Counted from the stretch's first letter, positions 1 through 8,137 are shown. The stretch: DNA of 38,175 nt from Mycetocola reblochoni REB411 (GCF_900163835.1 NZ_FUKR01000014.1:1-38175), one strand, 5' to 3'. The notes: generated from the letters alone by a model not told the origin. Numbers and translations: made by a program.

Positions 1-145
1 CTCAGACGAGCGCTCGCGCGCTCCCCCCTGGTCCCCTGGATCATTCCCGTCGTCGTTCGAGCGTACGGCGATCGGTCGGGTCGACGCGTCGTCGGGTGTC
101 GCACGACGTAACACTTCGCCACGGCGGCGGTGCTGTGCGGCGGGC

Positions 146-151
146 TAGACT
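146..151 (+). promoter_or_regulatory. Probable -10 box of glpX
   Basis: TAGACT fits the actinobacterial TANNNT -10 pattern and lies 62 nt before the glpX GTG, predicting a 5' leader of about 55 nt. No convincing -35 is visible 17 nt upstream. The rest of 1-213 shows no gene I can support. Confidence 0.45.
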
Positions 152-213
152 GAATCAGGGTCTGACGGCGCCCTCCACCGGGGAGCGGGCCACCCCGAGA
201 GTCAAGGAACACT

Positions 214-1200
214 GTGATCAGTACTGATACCGCGACGCTGTCCCTGCGTCCCGACCGCAACCTGGCGATGGAGCTCGTGCGGGCGACCGAGGCCGCGGCG
301 ATCCGGGCCACCCCGTTCATCGGACGCGGTGACAAGAACGCCGCCGACGGCGCCGCGGTCGACGCGATGCGTGCCTTCCTCGGCACCGTCAACTTCGACG
401 GCCTCGTCGTGATCGGTGAGGGCGAGAAGGACGCCGCCCCCATGCTCTACAACGGCGAGCACGTCGGCAACGGCCGGGGGCCCGCCTGCGACATCGCCGT
501 CGACCCGATCGACGGAACGAGCCTGACGGCCGCCGGACGCCAGGACGCCCTGTCCGTCATCGCCGCCTCCGACAGGGGCAGCATGTTCGACCCCTCGGCC
601 GTGTTCTACATGAACAAGCTCGTCTGCGGTCCCGAGGGCGAGGGGGTCGTCGATATCTCGCGTCCCATCGGTGACAACATCCGGGCGCTGGCGAAGGCGA
701 AGGGCAAGGAGATCGAGGCGATGCGCATCGCCGTCCTCGACCGCCCCCGTCACGCGCAGCTCATCGAGGAGATCCGCGCCGCGGGTGCGGGGACGCGGCT
801 GCTGCTCGACGGCGACGTTGCCGGCGGCATCAACGCGGCCCGCTACGACTCGCGCATCGACATGTGCGTCGGGATCGGCGGCACGCCCGAGGGCATCATC
901 ACGGCGTGCGCGGTGAAGGCGCTCGGCGGTGTCATCCAGGGCGTGCTCTCGCCGAAGGACGACCAGGAGCGCGACAAGGCGATCGCCGCCGGCCACGACC
1001 TGGACCGTGTCCTGCACGCGGGCGACCTGGTCAAGGGCGACAACACCTACTTCGTGGCCACGGGCGTCACCCACGGCGAGCTCGTCGACGGAGTCCAGCG
1101 CAACGGGCACCTGATCCGCACAGAGAGCATCGTGCTCCGCTCGAAGTCGGGCACGATCCGCCGCGTGGTCGGCGACCACCTGGTCGAGAAGTGGCTCTAG
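214..1200 (+). CDS. glpX: Class II fructose-1,6-bisphosphatase GlpX
   Basis: A 328-residue cytosolic enzyme that hydrolyses fructose 1,6-bisphosphate to fructose 6-phosphate in gluconeogenesis; many actinobacteria rely on this class. Visible family motifs are GEGEKDAAPM (about 68-77) and the metal-binding DPIDGTS (about 97-103). Later come GDVAGGI and the glycine-rich GIGGTPEGIITACAVKALGG. Length matches the family. The GTG start is set by AAGGAA at 204-209, four nt upstream; the next residues match no earlier in-frame extension. The gene stands alone behind its own -10. Its TAG stop is interlocked with the stop of convergent rmuC, and its terminator hairpin sits inside rmuC. Confidence 0.96.
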   Translation: MISTDTATLSLRPDRNLAMELVRATEAAAIRATPFIGRGDKNAADGAAVDAMRAFLGTVNFDGLVVIGEGEKDAAPMLYNGEHVGNGRGPACDIAVDPIDGTSLTAAGRQDALSVIAASDRGSMFDPSAVFYMNKLVCGPEGEGVVDISRPIGDNIRALAKAKGKEIEAMRIAVLDRPRHAQLIEEIRAAGAGTRLLLDGDVAGGINAARYDSRIDMCVGIGGTPEGIITACAVKALGGVIQGVLSPKDDQERDKAIAAGHDLDRVLHAGDLVKGDNTYFVATGVTHGELVDGVQRNGHLIRTESIVLRSKSGTIRRVVGDHLVEKWL

Positions 1201-2558
1201 CGCCCGAACCGCGCTGAGGCCTCGCCGACGCCCTCCCCTCGGGGAGGGCGTCGCTGTTTCTCTGGGCGTGCGTCCGTGTCCATGCTCCCCGCGTCGTCGA
1301 ACTCCGCGGCGGACAGCCGACGGACGGGGTCGACCACGGTGGAAGGCTCCGCGATGAGCGCGCTCTGGTCGACGCCGGGGAACCTGCGTGCGGTCACGAG
1401 CACGCGCGACTCCAGCGAGGAGGCGAAGGCGTTGTAGTTCTTGACGGTCGACTCGATGGAGCGCCGCAGCGCGTCCGCATGGCCGGCGAGGACGCCGAGG
1501 CGCTGGTACAGCGTGTTGCCGAGCTCGAACAGGGTGTGCGCCTCCTCCGACACCGCCTGCTGCTGCCAGGTGACGGCGACCGTCTTGAGGACGGCCCAGA
1601 GGTTGACCGGCGAGGCCAGCGCCACTCGCCGCCCGAAGGCGTAGTCGAGCAGGGACGGGTCCGCGTCGAGCGCGGCCGACAGCAGCGACTCGCTGGGCAC
1701 GAAGGCGATGACGAACTCGGGGCTGGAGTCCAGGCCCGTCCAGTAGCGCTTCTTCGCCAGCGCGTCGACGTGCGCCCTGACGGCCTTCACGTGCGCGGCC
1801 AGCAGCGCCTCGCGCCTGGCGGCCTCCGCACCGGTCGCCGTGGCGGGGATGGCGCTCGCCTCCAGGTAGCGGTCCAGCGGGACCTTCGCGTCGACCGCGA
1901 TCGAGTTGCCGCCGGGGAGGGAGACGACCATGTCGGGTCGCGCGGCGCCGTGCTCCGAGGTCATGCTCTGCTGGGTCGAGAAGTCGACGTGGGGCAGCAG
2001 CCCCGCCAGCTCCACCACCCGGCGCAGCTGCGTCTCGCCCCAGACGCCCCTGGTCGTGGTGGAGCGCAGCGCCCCGGCGAGAGACTCGGTCGTGCTGCGC
2101 AGCCGCTCGTCCGTGCTCCGGGCCTCGGCGAGCTGGGCGCTGATCTGACCGAACTGCTCCTGCCGCTGCGACTCCATAGACTCGACCCGCTGCTGCATCC
2201 GGCCGAGCGACTCGCGCACGGGCGCCAGCGCCTCGAGCACCGCGCTCTCCTGCTGCTGCCGTTCGGCGCGCTCGCGCTGCTCCGCCCTGTGCTCGGCGAG
2301 GATCTGGGCGCTGCGCTCGCGCTCGGCCCTGAGCTGGTCGCCCGTGGCATCGGCGATGGCCTCAGCCCTGGCCAGCTCGGCCCCGAGCCGGGACAGCTCC
2401 GCCCTGGCCTCGTCGCGCTCGCCGAGCAGGCGCTCCCGCTCCGCGGTGTCGCCCGCCGCGGGAGCGGGTGCCCAGGCGCGGCGGGCCAGCACGCAGCCGA
2501 GCGCGCCGACGGAGATCCCGGCGAGGAACACGAGCACGGTCACGAGAGCGGAGTCCAT
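1197..2558 (-). CDS. rmuC: DNA recombination protein RmuC
   Basis: A 453-residue protein of the RmuC family, linked in E. coli to limiting inversions at short inverted repeats; it has a nuclease-like core. Residues 4-24 form an N-terminal membrane anchor. An Ala/Glu/Arg-rich coiled coil follows, to about residue 150, and then the RmuC core with the motifs TRGVWGETQLRRVVELAG, VVSLPGGNSIAVDAKVPLDRY and FVIAFVPSESLL. The C-terminal 30 residues are Arg/Pro/Gly-rich and unlike the core; this DNA also encodes the glpX terminator on the other strand. The ATG start gives a proper membrane anchor. CACAGT lies 6 nt before the ATG, which may be a weak leaderless -10. Confidence 0.93.
   Translation of the reverse strand: MDSALVTVLVFLAGISVGALGCVLARRAWAPAPAAGDTAERERLLGERDEARAELSRLGAELARAEAIADATGDQLRAERERSAQILAEHRAEQRERAERQQQESAVLEALAPVRESLGRMQQRVESMESQRQEQFGQISAQLAEARSTDERLRSTTESLAGALRSTTTRGVWGETQLRRVVELAGLLPHVDFSTQQSMTSEHGAARPDMVVSLPGGNSIAVDAKVPLDRYLEASAIPATATGAEAARREALLAAHVKAVRAHVDALAKKRYWTGLDSSPEFVIAFVPSESLLSAALDADPSLLDYAFGRRVALASPVNLWAVLKTVAVTWQQQAVSEEAHTLFELGNTLYQRLGVLAGHADALRRSIESTVKNYNAFASSLESRVLVTARRFPGVDQSALIAEPSTVVDPVRRLSAAEFDDAGSMDTDARPEKQRRPPRGEGVGEASARFGR
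1226..1253 (+). terminator. glpX terminator inside the 3' end of rmuC
   Basis: A perfect 13-bp inverted repeat (CGACGCCCTCCCC / GGGGAGGGCGTCG) with a 2-nt centre is followed by CTGTTTCTCT. It begins 26 nt after the glpX stop. It is an intrinsic-terminator-like hairpin for glpX and is coding sequence for rmuC on the opposite strand. Confidence 0.75.
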
Positions 2559-2608
2559 GCCGCCACTGTGCCCGACACCACCGACACCGACGCGGCCGCC
2601 GTCGGGCC

Positions 2609-2614
2609 TACGAT
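2609..2614 (+). promoter_or_regulatory. -10 box, leaderless type, EamA gene
   Basis: TACGAT is followed by exactly 6 nt and then the GTG at 2621. Transcription would start at or next to the start codon. No -35 is obvious. Confidence 0.6.
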
Positions 2615-2620
2615 GGGGGA

Positions 2621-3586
2621 GTGCGCACGGGAAAGAACTACGTCTTCCTCGTGCTGGCCAACCTGTTCTGGGCGGGCAACTTCCTCTTCGGTGCGGTCGT
2701 CGTCGCCGAGACCAGCCCGCTGCTGCTGACGTTCCTGCGCTGGCTGTTCGCGCTCGTGCCGATCGTGCTGCTCGCCTGCGTGCTCGACCGCCCGGGCCGG
2801 GCCGACTGGGCCCTGGCCCTGCGCGAGTGGCCGGCCCACCTGGTGCAGGCCGCGCTCGGGCTCATCGGCTTCTGCCTGTTCACCTACCTCGCCCTGCAGC
2901 ACACCACGGCGGTCAACGCCGCGCTCATCAGCGCGGTCAACCCCGTGCTCATCGCCGCGACCGCCGCGCTGCTGTTCCGCGAGCGACCCGGACGCCACCT
3001 TGCCGTCGGACTGCTCGTGTCGTTGCTCGGCACCGTGCTCCTGGTGACCAGGGGAGACCCCGCCGCCTTCGTGACCGGGGGCGGCGACCACCTGGGCGAG
3101 CTCGCCATGATCGCGGCCGTCGCCTGCTGGGCGCTCTACACGGTCCGCGGCCGCCGCCTGGCGACGCCGCCGGTGACCGCGAGCGCCGTGCAGACGCTGA
3201 TCGCCGTCGTCCTGCTCGCCCCGTTCGCGCTGCCGCAGCTCGGCGGCCTCGTGCTGAGCCCCGCCGGCTGGACGGGGCTGGCCTACATCAGCCTGTTCCC
3301 GAGCGTGCTCTCGCTCGTGCTGTGGAACGTCGCCGTGCGTGCCCTCGGCGCGGGGCGCAGCGGCATCTACCTCAACCTGCTGCCCGTGTTCACCGTCGTG
3401 ATCGGCGTCGTCATCGGGATCGGGGTGGAGCCGGTGCAGCTCGTCGGCGGTGCCGTGGTCCTCCTCGGCGTCTGGCTGAGCGGACGGCGACCGCGGGCGA
3501 GCGGTGTGCCGGGAACGGCCGACCGGCCCGGAGCGGCGGGAAGCCCGGACGGCGGTCGGCCCGACGCCCCCGGCCCGGTACGATAG
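2621..3586 (+). CDS. EamA-family (DMT superfamily) transporter
   Basis: A 321-residue inner-membrane protein with about ten hydrophobic segments in two EamA repeats, typical of drug/metabolite exporters. The substrate cannot be told from sequence. It opens with a classic EamA first helix (NYVFLVLANLFWAGNFLFG). Repeat one carries FLRWLFALVPIV and the TTAVNAALISAVNPVLIA segment; repeat two ends in VVIGVVIGIGVEP and a final helix. A basic, Pro/Ala-rich tail of about 30 residues follows. The reading frame is open further upstream, but that part is Arg-rich and lies before the -10, so I place the start at GTG 2621. The stop overlaps the ychF promoter. Confidence 0.9.
   Translation: MRTGKNYVFLVLANLFWAGNFLFGAVVVAETSPLLLTFLRWLFALVPIVLLACVLDRPGRADWALALREWPAHLVQAALGLIGFCLFTYLALQHTTAVNAALISAVNPVLIAATAALLFRERPGRHLAVGLLVSLLGTVLLVTRGDPAAFVTGGGDHLGELAMIAAVACWALYTVRGRRLATPPVTASAVQTLIAVVLLAPFALPQLGGLVLSPAGWTGLAYISLFPSVLSLVLWNVAVRALGAGRSGIYLNLLPVFTVVIGVVIGIGVEPVQLVGGAVVLLGVWLSGRRPRASGVPGTADRPGAAGSPDGGRPDAPGPVR
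3579..3584 (+). promoter_or_regulatory. -10 box of ychF overlapping the upstream stop codon
   Basis: TACGAT ends in the first T of the EamA gene's TAG stop (3584-3586). The ychF GTG follows after 8 nt, so the transcript is probably leaderless or nearly so. Confidence 0.55.
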
Positions 3587-3592
3587 AGCCTC

Positions 3593-4666
3593 GTGGCTCT
3601 TACTATCGGAATCGTCGGACTCCCCAACGTCGGCAAGTCGACCCTCTTCAACGCCCTGACCAAGAACCAGGTGCTCGCGGCGAACTACCCGTTCGCCACC
3701 ATCGAGCCCAACGTCGGCGTCGTCAACCTGCCCGACGCGCGCCTGGCGACGCTCGCAGAGATCTTCGGCAGCGAGAAGATCCTGCCCGCCGCGGTGTCCT
3801 TCGTCGACATCGCCGGCATCGTGCGCGGCGCGAGCGAGGGCGAGGGGCTGGGCAACAAGTTCCTGGCCAACATCCGCGAGGCGGACGCCATCGCCCAGGT
3901 CGTCCGCGGCTTCGAGGACGGCGACGTGGTGCACGTCGACGGCGCGGTCGACCCGGCCGCCGACATGGCCACCATCAACACCGAGCTGATCCTCGCCGAC
4001 CTCGAGACCATCGACCGGGCCCTTCCCCGCTACGAGAAGGAGGTCAAGGGCAAGCGCATGGACAAGGCGATCCTCGACGCCGCGCTCGAGGCGAAGGCGA
4101 TCCTCGACGAGGGCGTGCCGCTATCCGCTCGCAGCATCGACCTGGAGCCGATCCGCGAGCTCGGCCTGCTGACGGCGAAGCCGTTCATCTACGTGTTCAA
4201 CGTCGACGAGTCGGTGCTCGGCGACCAAGCCAGGCTGGACGAGCTGGCCGCCCTGGTCGCGCCCGCGCAGGCGATCTTCCTCGACGCGAAGGTCGAGTCG
4301 GAGCTCATCGACCTGGACCCGGAGGACGCGGCGGAGCTGCTCGCCTCCACCGGCCAGACCGAGTCGGGCCTCGACCAGCTGGCCCGCATCGGCTTCGCCA
4401 CGCTCGGCCTGCAGACCTACCTGACGGCCGGCCCGAAGGAGACCCGCGCCTGGACGATCCCGCAGGGCGCGAAGGCCCCGCAGGCCGCCGGCGTCATCCA
4501 CACCGACTTCGAGCGCGGCTTCATCAAGGCCGAGGTCATCTCCTTCGACGACCTGGTCGCGACCGGCTCCGTCGCCGAGGCTCGCGCCAAGGGCAAGGCC
4601 CGCATGGAGGGCAAGGACTACGTCATGCAGGACGGCGACGTGGTGGAGTTCCGCTTCAACGTGTAA
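3593..4666 (+). CDS. ychF: Redox-regulated ATPase YchF (Obg/OLA1 family)
   Basis: A 357-residue TRAFAC-class P-loop NTPase that binds ribosomes and prefers ATP over GTP; homologues act in stress and redox responses. The P-loop GLPNVGKST is at 9-17, with the [12 protein letters not shown] switch region about 20 residues later. [19 protein letters not shown] is the G3 region. A YchF-type FNVDE replaces the usual NKxD, which explains the relaxed nucleotide specificity of the family. The C-terminal TGS-like domain has [18 protein letters not shown] and ends DVVEFRFNV, as expected. Length is exactly typical. No Shine-Dalgarno is seen before the GTG, in line with the leaderless promoter. Confidence 0.97.
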   Translation: MALTIGIVGLPNVGKSTLFNALTKNQVLAANYPFATIEPNVGVVNLPDARLATLAEIFGSEKILPAAVSFVDIAGIVRGASEGEGLGNKFLANIREADAIAQVVRGFEDGDVVHVDGAVDPAADMATINTELILADLETIDRALPRYEKEVKGKRMDKAILDAALEAKAILDEGVPLSARSIDLEPIRELGLLTAKPFIYVFNVDESVLGDQARLDELAALVAPAQAIFLDAKVESELIDLDPEDAAELLASTGQTESGLDQLARIGFATLGLQTYLTAGPKETRAWTIPQGAKAPQAAGVIHTDFERGFIKAEVISFDDLVATGSVAEARAKGKARMEGKDYVMQDGDVVEFRFNV

Positions 4667-4737
4667 CCCTGACAGCGCGCTCACGCCCCCGGCGACCGCA
4701 TCCCGCACACGCCTCACGCAGGGGCGGCGCGGGCAGC

Positions 4738-4743
4738 TAGGCT
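4738..4743 (+). promoter_or_regulatory. -10 box, leaderless type, orphan gene
   Basis: TAGGCT is followed by exactly 6 nt and the ATG at 4750. There is no Shine-Dalgarno between them. Confidence 0.6.
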
Positions 4744-4749
4744 CGCGGC

Positions 4750-5376
4750 ATGCTTCTCCCCGTCGATCTGCCCTCGCTCGACTCCATTCGCCACCGGTGG
4801 GCGATCACCGCAGCCGTCTACGCGCTGGACAGTCTCGACATCGACAACCGGGTCAGAGCCGAGGGTCCGCTGTGGTTGTACGACGACCACGGCGGCAGCT
4901 GGGCGACGCTGATCCGTGTGCCCTCGGGCGATGCCGTCCTGGTCGGGAACGATCGGGACCACTCGACGCCCGTCGAGCTGCCCGTGCTTCTCGAGGGAAT
5001 GCCCGGCTGGGTGGGGGACGCCCTGCGTGCCCAGGGGCTCAGTCAGCTCGGCTTCGTCTACGCCCACATCGACGGCCGCTGGTGGCTCGCGCCGTACAGC
5101 ACCGAGGACGGCTTCTCCCGCCTCCGTGTCCCCGCCGTGGGCGACGCGGAGCTGTCCGACTACATCTCCGATCACGTCGGCATCGGCTTCGCGGACGAGT
5201 ACGCCGACGAGGACGATACGACCGACTACGGCGCCGTCGATCCGGCCGCTCTCGCCGCGGCGGTCGAGGCGGGACCAGGCGTCACCAGGGAGCAGCTGCT
5301 GGCGCTCGTCCGGTTCCCCCAGCTGGATCTCGACCGCGGGGTGGCCGCGGCGGCCCGGTTCGGGACGGAACACTGA
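4750..5376 (+). CDS. Hypothetical protein, soluble and acidic
   Basis: I do not recognise this 208-residue protein. It has no signal peptide or membrane segment. The first 125 residues read as a compact alpha/beta domain rich in Trp and Gly (GPLWLYDDHGGSWATL, VYAHIDGRWWLAPYSTEDG). This recalls small actinobacterial proteins that bind or regulate a partner, but there is no catalytic motif. A linker of Asp/Glu (ADEYADEDDTTDYG) follows at about 153-168, and then a helical tail containing VTREQLLALVRFPQLDLDRGV. Codon use is ordinary for the window. It stands alone, transcribed with ychF's strand but from its own promoter. Confidence 0.8.
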   Translation: MLLPVDLPSLDSIRHRWAITAAVYALDSLDIDNRVRAEGPLWLYDDHGGSWATLIRVPSGDAVLVGNDRDHSTPVELPVLLEGMPGWVGDALRAQGLSQLGFVYAHIDGRWWLAPYSTEDGFSRLRVPAVGDAELSDYISDHVGIGFADEYADEDDTTDYGAVDPAALAAAVEAGPGVTREQLLALVRFPQLDLDRGVAAAARFGTEH

Positions 5377-5403
5377 CGCGCGGGGGTGTGGGGCGTCCGC
5401 GCG
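5377..5403. terminator. Possible hairpin between convergent genes
   Basis: CGCGCGG (5377-5383) and CCGCGCG (5397-5403) could form a 7-bp stem just after the orphan's stop codon. There is no T-tract, so support is weak. Confidence 0.25.
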
Positions 5404-5452
5404 CGGTGCGGTAAGCCCACGGCGCGGCTGATCGTTCCCGCCCCGGAGGCGT

Positions 5453-6253
5453 TCACCGTTGCCCTCGATCGCCTCGTCCGCCTCGTCCGCCACGGTCGCC
5501 CCGATCACCGCGCATCGCCGTGAGGCTGCCGTGCGGGCGTGCCCCGGGGTCGGTGCGCCGCTCGGTGGACACCACGGTGAAGCCGGCCCGCTCGACGCGC
5601 GCGCTCAGCTCGGGGACGGGCCAGGCGTAGGCGGTCGTCACCGCGTGGTCGATGGCTGCACCCACGGGCGCCTCGACGAAGCCGATCGCGAGCCCGCCGC
5701 CCGGCCGGAGTGCGCGGGCGAACTCGCGGAGTACGTCGTCGATCCGCTCCGGCCGGATGTGGATGAGGGAGTACCACGCGAGGACACCGCCGAGCGCCCC
5801 GTCGGCGACGGCGAGGGATTCGGCGTGCCCGAGCCGGTACCTCATCCCCGGGTGGAGCCGTCGAGCGGCGGCGACGAACTCGGGCGTCGGGTCGATCCCT
5901 GCGGCCTCGACGCCGTGCTCGGCGAGGAACGCCGTCCACTGGCCCGGGCCGCAGCCGACGTCGAGGACCGGGCCGTGTACCGCCCGTGCCCACTCCAGGA
6001 CGCGGCGTCGGTCCGTCGCGGCGGCGGCCTCGATGCCGCCGAAGCGCTCGGTGTACTCGGCGGCGCGGGCGCCGTACGCCTCGCGCGCCCTGACCGTGTC
6101 CTCGGATGCGGCCGGTGCCGGAGCGGCGCCCCTGTCCTCGTGCGCACCGTGCACGCGTGCGCCGTCGAGGCGGGCCCCGTCCTCGTGTACCCCGTCGGCG
6201 GCAGCGCCGCGGTGTCCGCGCGACGGGTCCCGGTCAGCTCGTGCGTCGGGCAT
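5453..6253 (-). CDS. Class I SAM-dependent methyltransferase
   Basis: A 266-residue protein whose core is a Rossmann-fold methyltransferase. Motif I VLDVGCGPGQW lies at about 96-106, an acidic residue ends strand 2 (AAGIDPTPEF), and GVLAWYSLIHI is motif IV-like. RALRPGGGLAIGFVE follows. This resembles methyltransferases acting on small molecules; the substrate is unknown. The first 50 residues are a low-complexity Ala/Asp/His/Arg stretch, so the true start may be an internal GTG. The C-terminus carries an RGG-like repeat, described separately. The ATG lies 20 nt inside the 3' end of the tetR gene on the same strand, which suggests one transcript and translational coupling. Confidence 0.85.
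   Translation of the reverse strand: MPDARADRDPSRGHRGAAADGVHEDGARLDGARVHGAHEDRGAAPAPAASEDTVRAREAYGARAAEYTERFGGIEAAAATDRRRVLEWARAVHGPVLDVGCGPGQWTAFLAEHGVEAAGIDPTPEFVAAARRLHPGMRYRLGHAESLAVADGALGGVLAWYSLIHIRPERIDDVLREFARALRPGGGLAIGFVEAPVGAAIDHAVTTAYAWPVPELSARVERAGFTVVSTERRTDPGARPHGSLTAMRGDRGDRGGRGGRGDRGQR
5459..5512 (-). repeat. 9-nt tandem repeat encoding an RGG/RGD tail
   Basis: The last codons of the methyltransferase are an imperfect 9-nt repeat giving Arg-Gly-Gly and Arg-Gly-Asp triplets (MRGDRGDRGGRGGRGDRG). It is low-complexity and probably disordered. Confidence 0.7.
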
Positions 6254-6935
6254 CGTTCAGTGCTGTGAGCCACTCGACGAGCAGCTGGGTCTGGGTCGGG
6301 CCGAGGACCGAGGGGTTCGCGGCGGCCAGCTCGATCGTCGCGGCGACGGCGGCGTTCCGCTCGGTCACCGGCCCCGTCCCCGTGCCGGTGATGGCGGCGA
6401 TGGCTCCCTCCCTGACGGCGGCGGAGAGCTCGGGGTCCGGCGCGGCGAGGACGATCTGCCGCAGCGTCACGCCGATGTTGGTGACGAGGATGTGGGCGGC
6501 GGCCTGCTCGGACGGGACGACGAGGCGGTGCTGCTCGGCCGCGCGCGCGGTCAGTCCGCGGAGGATCTCGCTCGGCCGCGCCTGGGCCGCGGGGGAGTGT
6601 CCCGGCTGCACGGTCCCGTACATGAGCGTGTAGAAGCCGGGGTGTGCCAGGCCGAAGGCGACGTGCGCGTCCCACCCGGCGCGGATGTCCTGGACGGGGT
6701 CGCCGCTGGACTCCATCGCGGACTTCTCGCCGAGGTACAGGTCGAAGCCGCGCTCGACGACCGCGTCGACGAGGCCCTGCTTGGAGCCGAAGAAGTGGTA
6801 CAGCGTCGGCATCTTCACGCCGACGGCATCGCACACCGCACGGAGCGAGAAGTCCTCCCCGGGGGAGGCCGCGATCAGCTCCGCGGCGGCGGCTATCAAC
6901 CGATCTCGTGTAGCGCCTTCGGGCTGGACTGTCAT
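6234..6935 (-). CDS. TetR/AcrR-family transcriptional regulator
   Basis: A 233-residue DNA-binding protein. The N-terminal TetR helix-turn-helix is clear at about 29-60 (FSLRAVCDAVGVKMPTLYHFFGSKQGLVDAVV). The C-terminal helical domain is of the type with a WxxH / HPGFYTLMYG signature (TetR_C subfamily), which normally binds a small ligand. It is divergent from the SDR/NTF2 pair across a 63-bp gap with palindromic DNA, so it probably represses those genes and itself. The ATG start is preceded by TACTGT and a 6-nt gap, suggesting a leaderless mRNA. The methyltransferase gene overlaps its 3' end. Confidence 0.93.
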   Translation of the reverse strand: MTVQPEGATRDRLIAAAAELIAASPGEDFSLRAVCDAVGVKMPTLYHFFGSKQGLVDAVVERGFDLYLGEKSAMESSGDPVQDIRAGWDAHVAFGLAHPGFYTLMYGTVQPGHSPAAQARPSEILRGLTARAAEQHRLVVPSEQAAAHILVTNIGVTLRQIVLAAPDPELSAAVREGAIAAITGTGTGPVTERNAAVAATIELAAANPSVLGPTQTQLLVEWLTALNDARRTS

Positions 6936-6941
6936 AGTGCT

Positions 6942-6947
6942 ACAGTA
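6942..6947 (-). promoter_or_regulatory. -10 box, leaderless type, tetR
   Basis: On the minus strand TACTGT is followed by exactly 6 nt and the ATG at 6935. Confidence 0.55.
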
Positions 6948-6952
6948 TCGAA

Positions 6953-6981
6953 TGTATCAGCGTTACAACAACGCATATCAA
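6953..6981. promoter_or_regulatory. Candidate TetR operator
   Basis: An imperfect 29-bp palindrome is centred on the perfect 5-bp arms GCGTT-ACAAC-AACGC (6960-6974). It is flanked by AT-rich half sites, and two direct GTATC copies lie at 6945 and 6954. It lies in the divergent gap between tetR and the SDR gene. Confidence 0.5.
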
Positions 6982-6998
6982 CGACATGGAGGCAGCTC

Positions 6999-7754
6999 AT
7001 GACCGAGCACACGCTCAACGGAAAGAACGTCCTCATCGCCGGGGGAGCCAAGAACCTCGGCGGACTCATCGCCCGGCAGGCCGCCCAGGGCGGCGCCAAC
7101 GTGGCGATCCACTACAACTCGGCCTCCAGCAGGGCCGACGCCGAGCAGACCCTCGCCGCGGTCGAGGCGGCCGGCTCGCGCGGCGTCGTCCTCAGCGGCG
7201 ACCTCACGGCCCCCGCGGCCGTCGCCCGACTCTTCGCCGACGCCGAACAGGCCCTCGGGACCATCGATGTCGCCGTCAACACGGTCGGCAAGGTGCTGCG
7301 CACGCCCATCGTCGACACGAGCGAGGAGGAGTACGACCAGATGTTCGACGTGAACGCCAAGGCCGCGTTCTTCTTCATCCAGGAGGCGGGCAGGCACCTC
7401 GCCGACGGGGGCAAGATCATCACCATCGTGACCTCGCTGCTCGCGGCGTTCACCGACGGCTATGCCACCTACGCCGGTGGCAAGGCGCCCGTCGAGCACT
7501 TCACCCGCGCGGCCGCCAAGGAGTTCGCCTGGCGTGGCATCTCCGTGACCGCCGTGGCCCCCGGCCCGATGGACACGCCGTTCTTCTACGGGCAGGAGAC
7601 GCCGGAGCGCGTCGCCTTCCACCGTTCCCAGGCAATGGGCGACCAGCTCACCAAGATCGAGGACATCGCGCCGATCGTGCGCTTCCTCGCCACCGACGGC
7701 TGGTGGATCACCGGCCAGACGATCTTCGCCAACGGCGGCTACACCACCCGCTAG
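6999..7754 (+). CDS. SDR-family NAD(P)-dependent oxidoreductase
   Basis: A 251-residue classical short-chain dehydrogenase. The cofactor loop is GGAKNLGGL (about 15-23), a variant of TGxxxGxG. NTVGKV stands in place of the usual NNAG. The catalytic Tyr and Lys are at 158 and 162 (YAGGK), followed by RGISVTAVAPGPMDTPFF and the C-terminal WWITGQTIFANGGY. Substrate is unknown. The start is fixed by GGAGG at 6988-6992, six nt before the ATG; the frame is open far upstream but non-coding there. It forms an operon with the NTF2-like gene 44 nt downstream and is divergent from tetR, its likely repressor. Confidence 0.93.
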   Translation: MTEHTLNGKNVLIAGGAKNLGGLIARQAAQGGANVAIHYNSASSRADAEQTLAAVEAAGSRGVVLSGDLTAPAAVARLFADAEQALGTIDVAVNTVGKVLRTPIVDTSEEEYDQMFDVNAKAAFFFIQEAGRHLADGGKIITIVTSLLAAFTDGYATYAGGKAPVEHFTRAAAKEFAWRGISVTAVAPGPMDTPFFYGQETPERVAFHRSQAMGDQLTKIEDIAPIVRFLATDGWWITGQTIFANGGYTTR

Positions 7755-7798
7755 CCCCAACCGACCACCGCATCGATCCTGCACAGGAGGACACGACC

Positions 7799-8131
7799 AT
7801 GAGCACGACACCCGAGATCCCCGAGCCCGTCCGCACGGTCGTCGCCGACGTCAACGCGCACGACACCACGGCCTTCCTCGACGCCTTCACCCCCGACGGC
7901 GTCGTCGACGACTGGGGCCGCGAGTTCGCCGGCCGCGACGCGATCGCTGCGTGGAGCGACCACGAGTTCATCGGCTCGCACGGAACGCTGACCGTCGAGG
8001 AGGTCACGGTCGACGACGACACCGTCACCGTGACCGGCGACTGGCGCTCCACCCACGCCAACGGCCGGTCGCGCTTCGCCTTCGTCGTCGACGGCGACCG
8101 CATCGCCCGGATGACGATCCGCGAGGGCTGA
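7799..8131 (+). CDS. NTF2-like (SnoaL-type) protein
   Basis: A 110-residue small alpha+beta barrel protein of the nuclear-transport-factor-2-like superfamily, which includes SnoaL/ketosteroid-isomerase-like cyclases and binding proteins. Signs are the opening helix VRTVVADVNAHDTTAFLDAF, then TPDGVVDDWGREFAGRDAIAAWSD, and strands ending FAFVVDGDRIARMTIREG. A partner or catalytic residue cannot be assigned. It has a strong AGGAGG-type ribosome site about 8 nt before the ATG and follows the SDR gene closely, so the two are co-transcribed and may act on the same compound. Confidence 0.88.
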   Translation: MSTTPEIPEPVRTVVADVNAHDTTAFLDAFTPDGVVDDWGREFAGRDAIAAWSDHEFIGSHGTLTVEEVTVDDDTVTVTGDWRSTHANGRSRFAFVVDGDRIARMTIREG

Positions 8132-8137
8132 GCTCCT

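Noticed and set aside
1-44. Possible 5' end of a minus-strand gene starting at ATG 44
   Set aside because: Only 14 codons are visible, with no recognisable sequence and no clear ribosome site, so it cannot be supported.
2344-4740. A 798-codon frame across the EamA gene and ychF
   Set aside because: It crosses two real genes in the wrong frame and has shadow-like Arg/Ala/Gly composition.
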